37,714 nt of DNA from positions 1 through 37,714 of the forward strand of contig CAYJXK010000005.1 of the NCBI GenBank assembly GCA_964374115.1, given 5' to 3'. A program made the translations under genes and the position numbers. Positions 7,884-15,107 of this stretch are shown one piece after another; the stretch's first letter is position 1, and each line of letters opens with the position of its first letter. This DNA is from CAYJXK01 sp964374115. Lineage in GTDB: Bacteria; Patescibacteriota; Patescibacteriia; Magasanikbacterales; UBA922. The notes under the pieces were generated by a model. The model was given only the letters and a program-made list of their open reading frames with translations, had not been told where the DNA came from and searched no databases.

Positions 7884-9473
7884 TTATGATCCAAAAATTT
7901 CATTCCCTACATAGCTCGGAAGCCGATTCTCTACGAGAATCACAGCATGCTGTTCTTTCATTGATCGAAAATACTGAAGCAGAAACGTTGGATCTTCGAT
8001 CAATCGGATCGTCGTTTTGTATTTGGTTCCGATCCCGTGCTGAAACGCTTCATAACAATCACGAGATATGACAACCAGCTCATCGGCGACGAATGAAATT
8101 TCTTCTCCAAGTCGTTTATGAATTTCTGTTGATTCTGAACCTAGCTCCAAAATACCTCTTGTCACCACAATGCGTTTTTGCTCTGAAGGAAAGGACGAAA
8201 GAAAATTGAGCGCGGCTTTGAATCCATCTGGATTCGCATTGTAGCTATCATCAATGATAGTGCATGTCCCATATGGGATACATTGAAGGGTTGGGCACAC
8301 GGTATCAAGGGTGGAAACGCGCTGTTGAATTTCTTCATTAGACATTCCAAAAGACCACGCTATCATAGCGCAGGGGGCGATATTCAATCCAAAGTGCTCT
8401 ACACGAAAAGGAAAAAAGATTGTATGAGAGACTCCTCGATAGATTGCTTCCATACGGGAGCCATTGTCCTTTGACGCTATGTTCTTGATAAAAAATGCAG
8501 GCGCGTACGTTTCATCCGTGCCGAATGTTTCTACGCGAGACGAAAGACTAGGGAGCAACTCTCGGCAATACGGATTATCGCTATTGGTGAGTGCGAAGCC
8601 AGTCTTTGGTAATGCGTAGAATAATTCATATTTCGCGGTCTGAATATCTTTGATTGTTCCAAATAACGCGACATGTTGTTGGTTAATCGCAGTTAAAATT
8701 CCTATGGTTGGTTTGACCAGAGAGCAGATTGCCTTTATTTCACCCATTCGATATGCGCCCATTTCAATAACGAGAATGTCATAGCGCGATAGATCAAGGC
8801 GGAGTAGCTCTCGGGCAATGCCGATTTCTGTGTTTATATTTCCTGGAGTGGCATACACCCGATAGCGAGCCCCAAGGATATGGGCGAGAAACACTTTGAC
8901 GGTTGTCTTGCCAAAACTTCCTGTGATGCCAATAACAGTGATATGCGACGCTCTTCTCATTTTTCTTTCTGCTGTTGTAATACATCCCCAATGCACCAGA
9001 CGGGTAGGAAACGACAGTGCCAACACAGCGATACTCATGATGAACAGTCGGAGCGACATGAGGAGAAACACAAACGGCCATTCTCGAAATGTGAGTATTG
9101 TCGCTCCCTCAAGTAGGATCGACAAAAAAATAAGCGTGACTGTTTTCAACGTATATATTGGCCGGCGAAATTGATGACGCAAGATATGGCGCACTTTGAC
9201 TCCGATGTCAATACACAAAAGAAAAAATAAAAAAGAAAGAATGGGCATTGTGGTATTCACCGGCCACAAAAGAGCGATAAGTGTACAGAGGAGTCGAAAA
9301 AACAAAAGGGAAGAAAACAACGTATGTTTTCCTTCCCTAGTCGAGAGAAAATTTCGAAATTTATCTTGTCGGTATTCTTTGAGTTGCCACCAATAACAAT
9401 ACTCATGATAATCAAACACAGCGCTGATAAACCAGAGAATCCCAATAGTCATGAGAAAAAGGAACATACTCAT
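7884..9473 (-). CDS. murF: membrane-embedded MurF-like Mur ligase
   Basis: Residues 175-529 form a MurF-type ligase. The P-loop is GITGSFGKTT (182-191), GNINTEIG lies at 211-218, and K281 in TAKYELF corresponds to the carbamylated lysine. DDSYNANP (408-415) is the MurF signature of the C-terminal domain. Known MurF joins D-Ala-D-Ala to UDP-MurNAc-tripeptide. Here the usual N-terminal UDP-recognition domain is missing, and residues 1-160 instead hold about five hydrophobic helices (near 1-20, 51-70, 76-92, 108-125 and 132-155). The ligase is therefore tethered to the membrane. It may still be the MurF of this organism or may act on a lipid-linked substrate. The start lies two bases from the hydrolase stop. 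Confidence 0.87.
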   Translation of the reverse strand: MSMFLFLMTIGILWFISAVFDYHEYCYWWQLKEYRQDKFRNFLSTREGKHTLFSSLLFFRLLCTLIALLWPVNTTMPILSFLFFLLCIDIGVKVRHILRHQFRRPIYTLKTVTLIFLSILLEGATILTFREWPFVFLLMSLRLFIMSIAVLALSFPTRLVHWGCITTAERKMRRASHITVIGITGSFGKTTVKVFLAHILGARYRVYATPGNINTEIGIARELLRLDLSRYDILVIEMGAYRMGEIKAICSLVKPTIGILTAINQQHVALFGTIKDIQTAKYELFYALPKTGFALTNSDNPYCRELLPSLSSRVETFGTDETYAPAFFIKNIASKDNGSRMEAIYRGVSHTIFFPFRVEHFGLNIAPCAMIAWSFGMSNEEIQQRVSTLDTVCPTLQCIPYGTCTIIDDSYNANPDGFKAALNFLSSFPSEQKRIVVTRGILELGSESTEIHKRLGEEISFVADELVVISRDCYEAFQHGIGTKYKTTIRLIEDPTFLLQYFRSMKEQHAVILVENRLPSYVGNEIFGS

Positions 9474-9475
9474 AG

Positions 9476-10222
9476 TCAGTAGGACTCGCGTCTATCAAGA
9501 CGAGAACAAAAGTAAACAATTGATTCAAGAAGAAATGGTCGATGGTCAAGATGAAGCCCGTGTCGCCCGTTTTTTGCCACAAGCAATGTGGCATGAGAAA
9601 GGAGCGACGCAATTTTTTTCCCGTGTCGAAGCGGTGTCATTGCATCTTTTTTTCCCCAAAGCACGAGTGCGGGAGTTCGGATACTGGGAAGGAGATATTG
9701 GAGATCTTGGCGGATAATTTTTTGGAAAATAAATCGTTTGATTCCATTGACTTTCTGATAATCCCCTGCCCGGATCAGGCGATGAAACATCCGCTGGAGG
9801 ATTCCACGAAATCGTCCTATTTGTGGTAAACAAAAAAATAATCTACACGGAGTTCGAATACACCAAGAGATCGTTCGTCTCACTTGATGTTTGGGTCGGA
9901 TAATCGCGGCGCCAACAAGGATAAGCCCGCGGATCATCTCAGGTTGTCTCTCAACAACCAGTGTAGCGACGGCTCCTCCAAATGAATGGCCGAGAAGAAA
10001 CACAGGAGTCTTGCCCAAAGAGGTAAGATGATCTTTCACAAAGTCGGCATACTCCTCTACTCCCCATACCGTTTTCGGCGGGGGTTCGTTTCCAAATCCA
10101 GGAAGATCGAAAACTGATATCTGTGCAAACTTTTTTTTTGCTTCCTGTACAAACGGCGCCCATGTCTCATGACTTCCACCCCAGCCAGGAATGATGACAA
10201 GAGGGGTCTGTATGAGGTTCAT
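9476..10222 (-). CDS. alpha/beta hydrolase
   Basis: The protein has 248 residues and an alpha/beta hydrolase fold. The oxyanion region is IIPGWGGSHETW, the nucleophile elbow is GHSFGG with its serine, the acid is the Asp of LWGKKDAMTP, and the base is the first His of NGRHGLHLDH. All triad members are present, so it is probably an active esterase, thioesterase or C-C hydrolase. A helical cap (about 125-185) is rich in Arg and aromatic residues. The ATG overlaps the serS stop by four bases (ATGA), and its own stop is two bases from the murF start, so translation is tightly coupled. The substrate is unknown; the position next to murF only hints at an envelope role. Confidence 0.88.
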   Translation of the reverse strand: MNLIQTPLVIIPGWGGSHETWAPFVQEAKKKFAQISVFDLPGFGNEPPPKTVWGVEEYADFVKDHLTSLGKTPVFLLGHSFGGAVATLVVERQPEMIRGLILVGAAIIRPKHQVRRTISWCIRTPCRLFFCLPQIGRFRGILQRMFHRLIRAGDYQKVNGIKRFIFQKIIRQDLQYLLPSIRTPALVLWGKKDAMTPLRHGKKIASLLSHATLLVAKNGRHGLHLDHRPFLLESIVYFCSRLDRRESY

Positions 10223-11505
10223 ATCGAAGTTTTCCCTATCATATACGGATGTAAGGCAGTGGGAATGGCAATGGTGCCATCAACCTGTTGGTAATTTTCC
10301 ATGATAGCAATAAGGGTTCTCCCTATCGCACATGCTGTCGCGTCATTCATGTGAACGAATTCGTGTGTTTTATTTTTTCTTTTAACTCGTGTATTGAGGC
10401 GTCTCGACTGATAATCTGTCATATAATCAGAGGTATGGGTTTCGCGATATTTTTCCTGCCCGGGAAGCCATGCTTCGATATCAAACTCACGGTAATCAGG
10501 CGCGCTCATATCTCCCGTGCATTTGAGGATAACTCGATACGGAATCCCGAGAGTTCCCATAAGATACTCTTGAATCGCAATGATGAAGTCCTGCTCATGT
10601 TCTCCCTTTTCCGGTGTAGAAAAAGATTCAAATTCCAATTTATCGAATTGATGAACGCGCAGAATTCCTTTGGTATCTTTGCCGTAGGAACCTGCTTCAC
10701 GACGAAACGCAGTCGAGTAGCCGATATAGCGGATAGGGAGTTTTTCTTCTCCTATGATTTCCCGCATGTGAAGGGGCCCGAGCGTATGTTCCGCGCTTCC
10801 TACAAGATAGAGATTATCACTTGGGATATGATACCGCTCTTCTCGTGGCTCGAGACGCCCCATTTTCTGCATGATCTCTTCCCGCATCATGACCGGGGGG
10901 ATAACCGGTATAAAAGGCGTCGAAGGAACATTAAGAGTATGTGTTTGTATAATCTTTTGAAGCGTTTTCTCACTTGTAACGACGGAAAGAACAAATTGAA
11001 TGAGGGCAAATTGCAGTAATACGAGATCGCCTTTGATATACGCGAATCGAGAACCAGAAACATCGGACGCATGGTCAAAATCAAGAAAATTTCTTTCAAG
11101 TCCAATTTCCCAATGTTCCTTTGGAGCGAAAGAGAATGAAGGAATGTCTCCGACAGTTCGCACAACCTTGTTTTCGGTTTCATCTTTTCCAATGGGGACA
11201 TCTGCATGAGCGAGATTTGGTACGTTCAGCAATATGTCTGTGTACCTCTTTTCAATTGCTTCCAACTCCTGTTCCACTTTCTTCATCTTTTCTCCCATCT
11301 TTCGAATGCGTTTCATTTCCTCTTCTCGAGGTTTCTCTTTCGATTTTTTGTTCCGTTCAGATCGAAATGTCTCAATTTCAACTATCCTTGAGCGACGCTC
11401 TTCGTCAAGGCGCAATAATTCATCAGTGGCAACTTCCATGTTTCGATTGGCAATATTGTGTTTGACGAGATCGACATGTTCTCGAATAAATTGGATGTCG
11501 AGCAT
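10219..11505 (-). CDS. serS: serine--tRNA ligase
   Basis: SerRS is a class II synthetase that charges tRNA(Ser). Its 428 residues begin MLDIQFIREHVDLVKHNIAN and continue into the antiparallel coiled-coil arm (about 30-100) that grips the tRNA(Ser) variable arm. Class II motif 2 is FRREAGSYGKDTKGILRVHQF, and motif 3 is in TACAIGRTLIAIMENYQ. Length and domain order are canonical. The start is the only ATG that keeps the complete N-terminal helix. The preceding 53-nt gap contains an 8-nt periodic repeat and a possible sigma70 promoter. Confidence 0.97.
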   Translation of the reverse strand: MLDIQFIREHVDLVKHNIANRNMEVATDELLRLDEERRSRIVEIETFRSERNKKSKEKPREEEMKRIRKMGEKMKKVEQELEAIEKRYTDILLNVPNLAHADVPIGKDETENKVVRTVGDIPSFSFAPKEHWEIGLERNFLDFDHASDVSGSRFAYIKGDLVLLQFALIQFVLSVVTSEKTLQKIIQTHTLNVPSTPFIPVIPPVMMREEIMQKMGRLEPREERYHIPSDNLYLVGSAEHTLGPLHMREIIGEEKLPIRYIGYSTAFRREAGSYGKDTKGILRVHQFDKLEFESFSTPEKGEHEQDFIIAIQEYLMGTLGIPYRVILKCTGDMSAPDYREFDIEAWLPGQEKYRETHTSDYMTDYQSRRLNTRVKRKNKTHEFVHMNDATACAIGRTLIAIMENYQQVDGTIAIPTALHPYMIGKTSI

Positions 11506-11519
11506 ATGTTTCGTTGCAT

Positions 11520-11559
11520 TTAGCGAGTGAGCAAATTTATAAATTCAGCAGTTTTCGCT
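11520..11559 (+). repeat. 8-nt periodic degenerate repeat between the RdgB-NUDIX gene and serS
   Basis: Five 8-nt units are readable from 11520. TGAGCAAA resembles TGAGCAAT of the repeat at 25333-25364, and TTTATAAA and TTCAGCAG follow. The run ends at the stop codon of the upstream RdgB-NUDIX gene and covers most of the gap before serS. It also overlaps the weak promoter candidate at 11534-11562. The match to other members of the family is partial. Confidence 0.4.
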
Positions 11560-11562
11560 CAA
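11534..11562 (-). promoter_or_regulatory. possible sigma70 promoter for serS
   Basis: On the minus strand TTGAGC (complement of 11557-11562, overlapping the TGA stop of the RdgB-NUDIX gene) is followed after 17 bases by TAAATT (11534-11539). Both boxes are imperfect matches to TTGACA and TATAAT. The site lies within an AT-rich periodic repeat, so a chance match is quite possible. Confidence 0.3.
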
Positions 11563-12635
11563 AATGTATGATTTTCGCGACGAAAGAGACTGATGAGACA
11601 GGCGCTCAGTTCGGGATAAACCGTTTTATACATTGAAATATTCATAGGCAAAAGATCAAGAGACAAAACTTCTTCTGGGGTGAACCACTGTACTTCGAGA
11701 ACTTTCCGATCTTGAGTATGGCCGTCGCCTGCTTCAATCGTACAAACAAAAGGCAAGAGATACACCTGCGTCATGCCCCCTGCGCCATATCTTTTCGTTT
11801 TTTTAACTGTCCATACCTGTTGCAGGATCTGTTGGATTTTTATGTCAAATCCAACTTCTTCTTTTACTTCGCGTCGAAGATTTTCTTCTACTGACTCCCC
11901 TATCTCTACCTTACCTCCTGGAAATTCCCACTTGCCGTGAAACTCAGAATTCAAGGGATCATTGCGTCGAGAGAGGAGCATTTTTCCATCCGCGCGAGTA
12001 AGAAAGGCAATGGGTACTACTATGTGATGTCCGCCGATGGTTTTTTGAACAAACCATCGGATCTTTTCAAGCGCCTTTCCACGATGGCTATATTGATTTT
12101 TTTCTTCAGGTTGCATCTCAGCGTTTACTTTTTTCGCGGTTGTGTCAAAAAAAATAGGATCATACCCAAATCCAGACACACGTTGTTTCACTGGCTGTTC
12201 CAAAATAGTTCCCTCTGTCTCCCCTGTGGCAATAAACATGGTTCCTGTGTCTCTTTCAAAAAGGGCTATGACGGAGCGAAATGACGCGTGTCTTTTTTCG
12301 TGGGGAATATGTTTCATTTTTTCAATGACTGTCTCCATCCGCGTATCCGAATCTTCGGCAATCCGAGCGCTGTGTACTCCCGGCCATCCATCGAGCGCTT
12401 CAATGAATAAACCTGAATCATCCGCAAGCGCGATAGAACCAGTTTTTTTTCCATAGTACTCGGCTTTGAGCATAGCATTGTCCTCGATGCTCGTGCCCGT
12501 TTCTTCAGGTGGCGCGATGTGAGGAAACGCAGTAAGGGGCATACATTCAATATACGGCAAGGAAGAAAAAAATAAACTGATTTCTCTCTGTTTTCCTTCA
12601 TTGGTGCTCGCAATCAAAATCCGAGTTTTTTCCAT
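11559..12635 (-). CDS. RdgB/HAM1 dITP pyrophosphatase fused to a NUDIX (MutT-like) hydrolase
   Basis: Two nucleotide-sanitising domains share one 358-residue chain. Residues 1-198 are an RdgB/HAM1 (ITPase) domain, with TNEGK near the start, ADDSGL at 71-76, SGFGYDPIF at 154-162 and SHRGKA at 183-188. RdgB cleaves dITP/ITP and XTP to monophosphates. Residues 205-350 are a NUDIX hydrolase with a complete NUDIX box at 241-263 (G-x5-E-x7-REVKEEVGF), resembling MutT enzymes that remove 8-oxo-dGTP. Both active sites look intact. The ATG overlaps the upstream nucleotidyltransferase by 22 nt. There is no stop or frameshift between the domains, so this is a true fusion in the sequence given. Confidence 0.92.
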   Translation of the reverse strand: MEKTRILIASTNEGKQREISLFFSSLPYIECMPLTAFPHIAPPEETGTSIEDNAMLKAEYYGKKTGSIALADDSGLFIEALDGWPGVHSARIAEDSDTRMETVIEKMKHIPHEKRHASFRSVIALFERDTGTMFIATGETEGTILEQPVKQRVSGFGYDPIFFDTTAKKVNAEMQPEEKNQYSHRGKALEKIRWFVQKTIGGHHIVVPIAFLTRADGKMLLSRRNDPLNSEFHGKWEFPGGKVEIGESVEENLRREVKEEVGFDIKIQQILQQVWTVKKTKRYGAGGMTQVYLLPFVCTIEAGDGHTQDRKVLEVQWFTPEEVLSLDLLPMNISMYKTVYPELSACLISLFRRENHTF

Positions 12636-13027
12636 ATTTTTCTCGAAGAATATCTTTTTGGTTGGTACGCGCTGATTCGAACAATTTTTGTGTTCAAATT
12701 ATATTCTTTTATTTTTTTGGGGAGATCATGGGTAAATACTTTTTGATCGTATCCGAGCGCGATAACATCTGGTCGGATTTTTCGAAGCGCACGATAAACA
12801 TCCTGCGGATCGCCAAGCACGGCTCGATCTACCAAAGAAATACTTTCGACCAATTTTTTTCGCGTTTGTTCCGTATGAACCGGCATGTGTCCTTTCACCT
12901 TTTGTACGGTCGTATCTCGAGCTACAACCGCGATAAGACACTCTCCATATTTTTTTGCCTCTTGAAACAAATGAATATGCCCCGCGTGGATTAAATCAAA
13001 TGTGCCGAATACCATCAGCGTTTTCAT
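12614..13027 (-). CDS. cytidylyltransferase-family nucleotidyltransferase (TagD/RibL-like)
   Basis: The 137-residue protein has the HxGH nucleotidyltransferase signature in FGTFDLIHAGHIHLFQEA near the N-terminus. RYSSRKI, matching the C-terminal RxSS/T motif, lies near residue 126. The family includes glycerol-3-phosphate cytidylyltransferase (TagD) and the archaeal-type FAD synthetase RibL. Both transfer a nucleotide from CTP or ATP to a phosphorylated substrate in the cytosol. Sequence alone does not separate them. FAD synthesis would be a housekeeping need, while TagD would supply CDP-glycerol for a surface polymer. The ATG overlaps the lysS stop by four bases (ATGA), indicating coupled translation. 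Confidence 0.85.
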   Translation of the reverse strand: MKTLMVFGTFDLIHAGHIHLFQEAKKYGECLIAVVARDTTVQKVKGHMPVHTEQTRKKLVESISLVDRAVLGDPQDVYRALRKIRPDVIALGYDQKVFTHDLPKKIKEYNLNTKIVRISAYQPKRYSSRKIWKKLGF

Positions 13028-14502
13028 ATGGGAGGCGCGTCGGAACGTTCTGGTTTCATGAGGGGAAACGTAATAACTTCTCGCAAACTCTGTGACCCGG
13101 TCAGAAGGGCTACAAAACGGTCAATGCCAATCCCGGTTCCTGTTGCTGGAGGCATCCCGTGCTCCATCGCTTCCACAAAATCCGCGTCATAATTCATTGA
13201 TTCTTCTTCTCCTCGCGCTTTCATTTGCGCTTGCTGTTCAAAACGAACGCGCTGATCCAATGGATCATTTAATTCCGTATAATTATTTCCCAGTTCAAAT
13301 CCACTTACCACGAATTGAAACATCGCAGTATAGCGAGGATCACTCGTTTTTTTTGTGAGGGGTTTCAATTCGACAGGGTATTCTGTGACAAATGTCGGTT
13401 GAATAATGTTGGGACGGGTAGATTGTTTGAAAAGATTATCGAGTAGTTTTCCTCTTTCCGCGGTTTCTTCCACGTCAAACTTCTTTTCTCTCATAATTTT
13501 TATTAATTTTTCTGTTGTACCATACTCATTGATATCAATTCCTGTTTCTTTCAAAATAGCCTCTCGAAATGTCACAACTGAATAGGGGGGCGTAAAATGA
13601 ATTGTATGACCATTATGGTGGGCATCAAGACTCCCAATGCTCTGTTGTACAACATACGGAATCATTTCTTCATAGAGCCGCATATTATCTTCGTGATCCG
13701 CATACGCCCAATAATATTCAATCATAGTAAATTCCGGATTGTGCTCCCGATCTACTCCTTCGTTTCGAAACGCCCGACCAATCTCATATGTTTTTTCAAA
13801 ACCACCAATGAGAAGTCTCTTTTGCCAAAGTTCACCGATACAAATACGCAAATGAAGATCAAGATCATACGCGTTGATACGCGTATCAAACGATCGCGCG
13901 AGAGCGCCTGATGCCACCAATTCAAGCATGGGAGTCTCCACTTCAACGAATCCTTTGTCATCTAAAAATTTTCTCAAATATTTAAGAACAAGAGATCGAA
14001 CAATGATTTTTTCTTTATTTTCTTCGTGAAATAAAAAATCAAGATACCGTTTGCGATATCGCAATTCTTCATCTTGGATTCCATGAAATTTATCCGGAAG
14101 TGGAAGAAGCGCTTTGGCAAGCACTGTCCAATGATGCGCGAGAATACTCTCCTCTCCCTTTTGGGTAAGGAATCGAATGCCATCAACCTGGATCAGATCA
14201 CCAATATCAATGAGCGCGATGAATAAGTGATACGCCGTATCGCCAAGTTCATTTTGTTTGAACACAATCTGCATTTTTCCTGTCCCATCCTGAAGATGAC
14301 AAAATGTGATCTTGCCCATGTCACGTTTGCTCATTATCCTTCCTGTGACAGAAAGACCGGTGTCTTTCGGTGTATGAAGAGCCTGCGCAATCGTATGCGT
14401 TCGAACACATCGTGATGGATAGGGCGACATTCCGGATGAGCGTAATTTTTCAATTTTTTCTATCCGAATGTTGCGTTCTCCTTCGAGGATAGAGGAGGAC
14501 AT
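13024..14502 (-). CDS. lysS: lysine--tRNA ligase (class II)
   Basis: This class II LysRS charges tRNA(Lys). The 492 residues contain an N-terminal OB-fold anticodon-binding domain (VTGRIMSKRDMGKITFCHLQDGTGKMQ pattern), motif 1 around FVEVETPML, motif 2 around GRAFRNEGVDREHNPEFTMIE, and motif 3 in GTGIGIDRFVALLTG. Length matches bacterial LysS. The ATG at 14502 is preferred. An in-frame start at 14571 adds 23 residues, mostly hydrophobic and aromatic, that are foreign to the family, and overlaps greA. There is no SD sequence. The 55-nt gap to greA contains an 8-nt periodic repeat. Transcription probably begins at the greA promoter. Confidence 0.96.
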   Translation of the reverse strand: MSSSILEGERNIRIEKIEKLRSSGMSPYPSRCVRTHTIAQALHTPKDTGLSVTGRIMSKRDMGKITFCHLQDGTGKMQIVFKQNELGDTAYHLFIALIDIGDLIQVDGIRFLTQKGEESILAHHWTVLAKALLPLPDKFHGIQDEELRYRKRYLDFLFHEENKEKIIVRSLVLKYLRKFLDDKGFVEVETPMLELVASGALARSFDTRINAYDLDLHLRICIGELWQKRLLIGGFEKTYEIGRAFRNEGVDREHNPEFTMIEYYWAYADHEDNMRLYEEMIPYVVQQSIGSLDAHHNGHTIHFTPPYSVVTFREAILKETGIDINEYGTTEKLIKIMREKKFDVEETAERGKLLDNLFKQSTRPNIIQPTFVTEYPVELKPLTKKTSDPRYTAMFQFVVSGFELGNNYTELNDPLDQRVRFEQQAQMKARGEEESMNYDADFVEAMEHGMPPATGTGIGIDRFVALLTGSQSLREVITFPLMKPERSDAPPI

Positions 14503-14506
14503 ATAT

Positions 14507-14546
14507 AGAATAGTGTACCAGTAGATTGAAAGATAGTCCAGAATCC
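14507..14546 (+). repeat. 8-nt periodic degenerate repeat between greA and lysS
   Basis: Five units of eight bases are readable on the plus strand, including AGAATAGT, GTACCAGT and AGATAGTC. On the minus strand the run contains TTCTGGAC, similar to the TTTCGGAC and TTTAGGAC units of sites 25357 and 19685, and TGGTACAC, also present at 19717. It fills most of the gap before the lysS ATG. Confidence 0.45.
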
Positions 14547-14557
14547 TATGTTGCGTT

Positions 14558-15031
14558 TTATTGGATCTCAATAATTTTATACAATTGTCTCCCTGCCGGC
14601 ACCTCTACTTCGATGGAATCTCCTTTTTTTCGACCAAGAAACGCCTCACCGAGCGGTGATTCGTTCGATATTTTTCCATGAACAGGATCTGCTTCTTGAC
14701 CGCCAACAATGGTAAATTCTTTCTTTTTGCCTTGAACCTCAACCATGATGATTGATCCGACTTGAACCATATCACTTTTTTCATTTGAGGCGATAAGAGA
14801 GGCATTCACTAAAATATATTGTAATTCTTTGACGCGGCTTTGCGCCCATGCCATTTCCTCTCGCGCGTTATGATATTCCGCGTTTTCTGACAGATCGCCC
14901 ATTTGTCTCGCGTCATCAATACGACGCGCTAATTCTGGAATACGCTCATCTTTGAGATCACGAAGCTCGTGTTGCAACGCGTCAAGTTTTTGTTGACTCA
15001 TGTATTGAATAGGATCATCGAATACCCCCAT
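14558..15031 (-). CDS. greA: transcription elongation factor GreA
   Basis: GreA enters the RNA polymerase secondary channel and stimulates cleavage of backtracked RNA. The 157-residue product has the N-terminal antiparallel coiled coil with the acidic tip GDLSENAEYHNAREE. The C-terminal FKBP-like domain ends in SPLGEAFLGRKKGDSIEVEVPAG, as is typical of the family. The ATG at 15031 is kept because the residues PIQYMSQQKLDALQHEL align with the usual GreA N-terminus. An internal ATG at 15001 would remove ten residues. A strong promoter lies 49 nt upstream of the start. greA heads the unit continuing into lysS, the nucleotidyltransferase, the RdgB-NUDIX gene and serS. Confidence 0.95.
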   Translation of the reverse strand: MGVFDDPIQYMSQQKLDALQHELRDLKDERIPELARRIDDARQMGDLSENAEYHNAREEMAWAQSRVKELQYILVNASLIASNEKSDMVQVGSIIMVEVQGKKKEFTIVGGQEADPVHGKISNESPLGEAFLGRKKGDSIEVEVPAGRQLYKIIEIQ

Positions 15032-15079
15032 ATAATCTATATAAAAGTAAAAAAGAAACCGCGTGTGGCGGATGGATCT

Positions 15080-15107
15080 ATTATAGCAGTGGATCTCTTT
15101 GGGTCAA
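15080..15107 (-). promoter_or_regulatory. sigma70-type promoter for greA-lysS
   Basis: On the minus strand TTGACC (15102-15107) and TATAAT (15080-15085) are separated by 16 bases, and the -10 box is preceded by TGC, an extended -10. This is the best promoter match in the window. The -35 box overlaps the TGA stop of mrdA, so the promoter is nested at the boundary of the cell-shape operon. The predicted transcript starts near 15073, leaving a leader of about 40 nt before greA. Confidence 0.75.
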
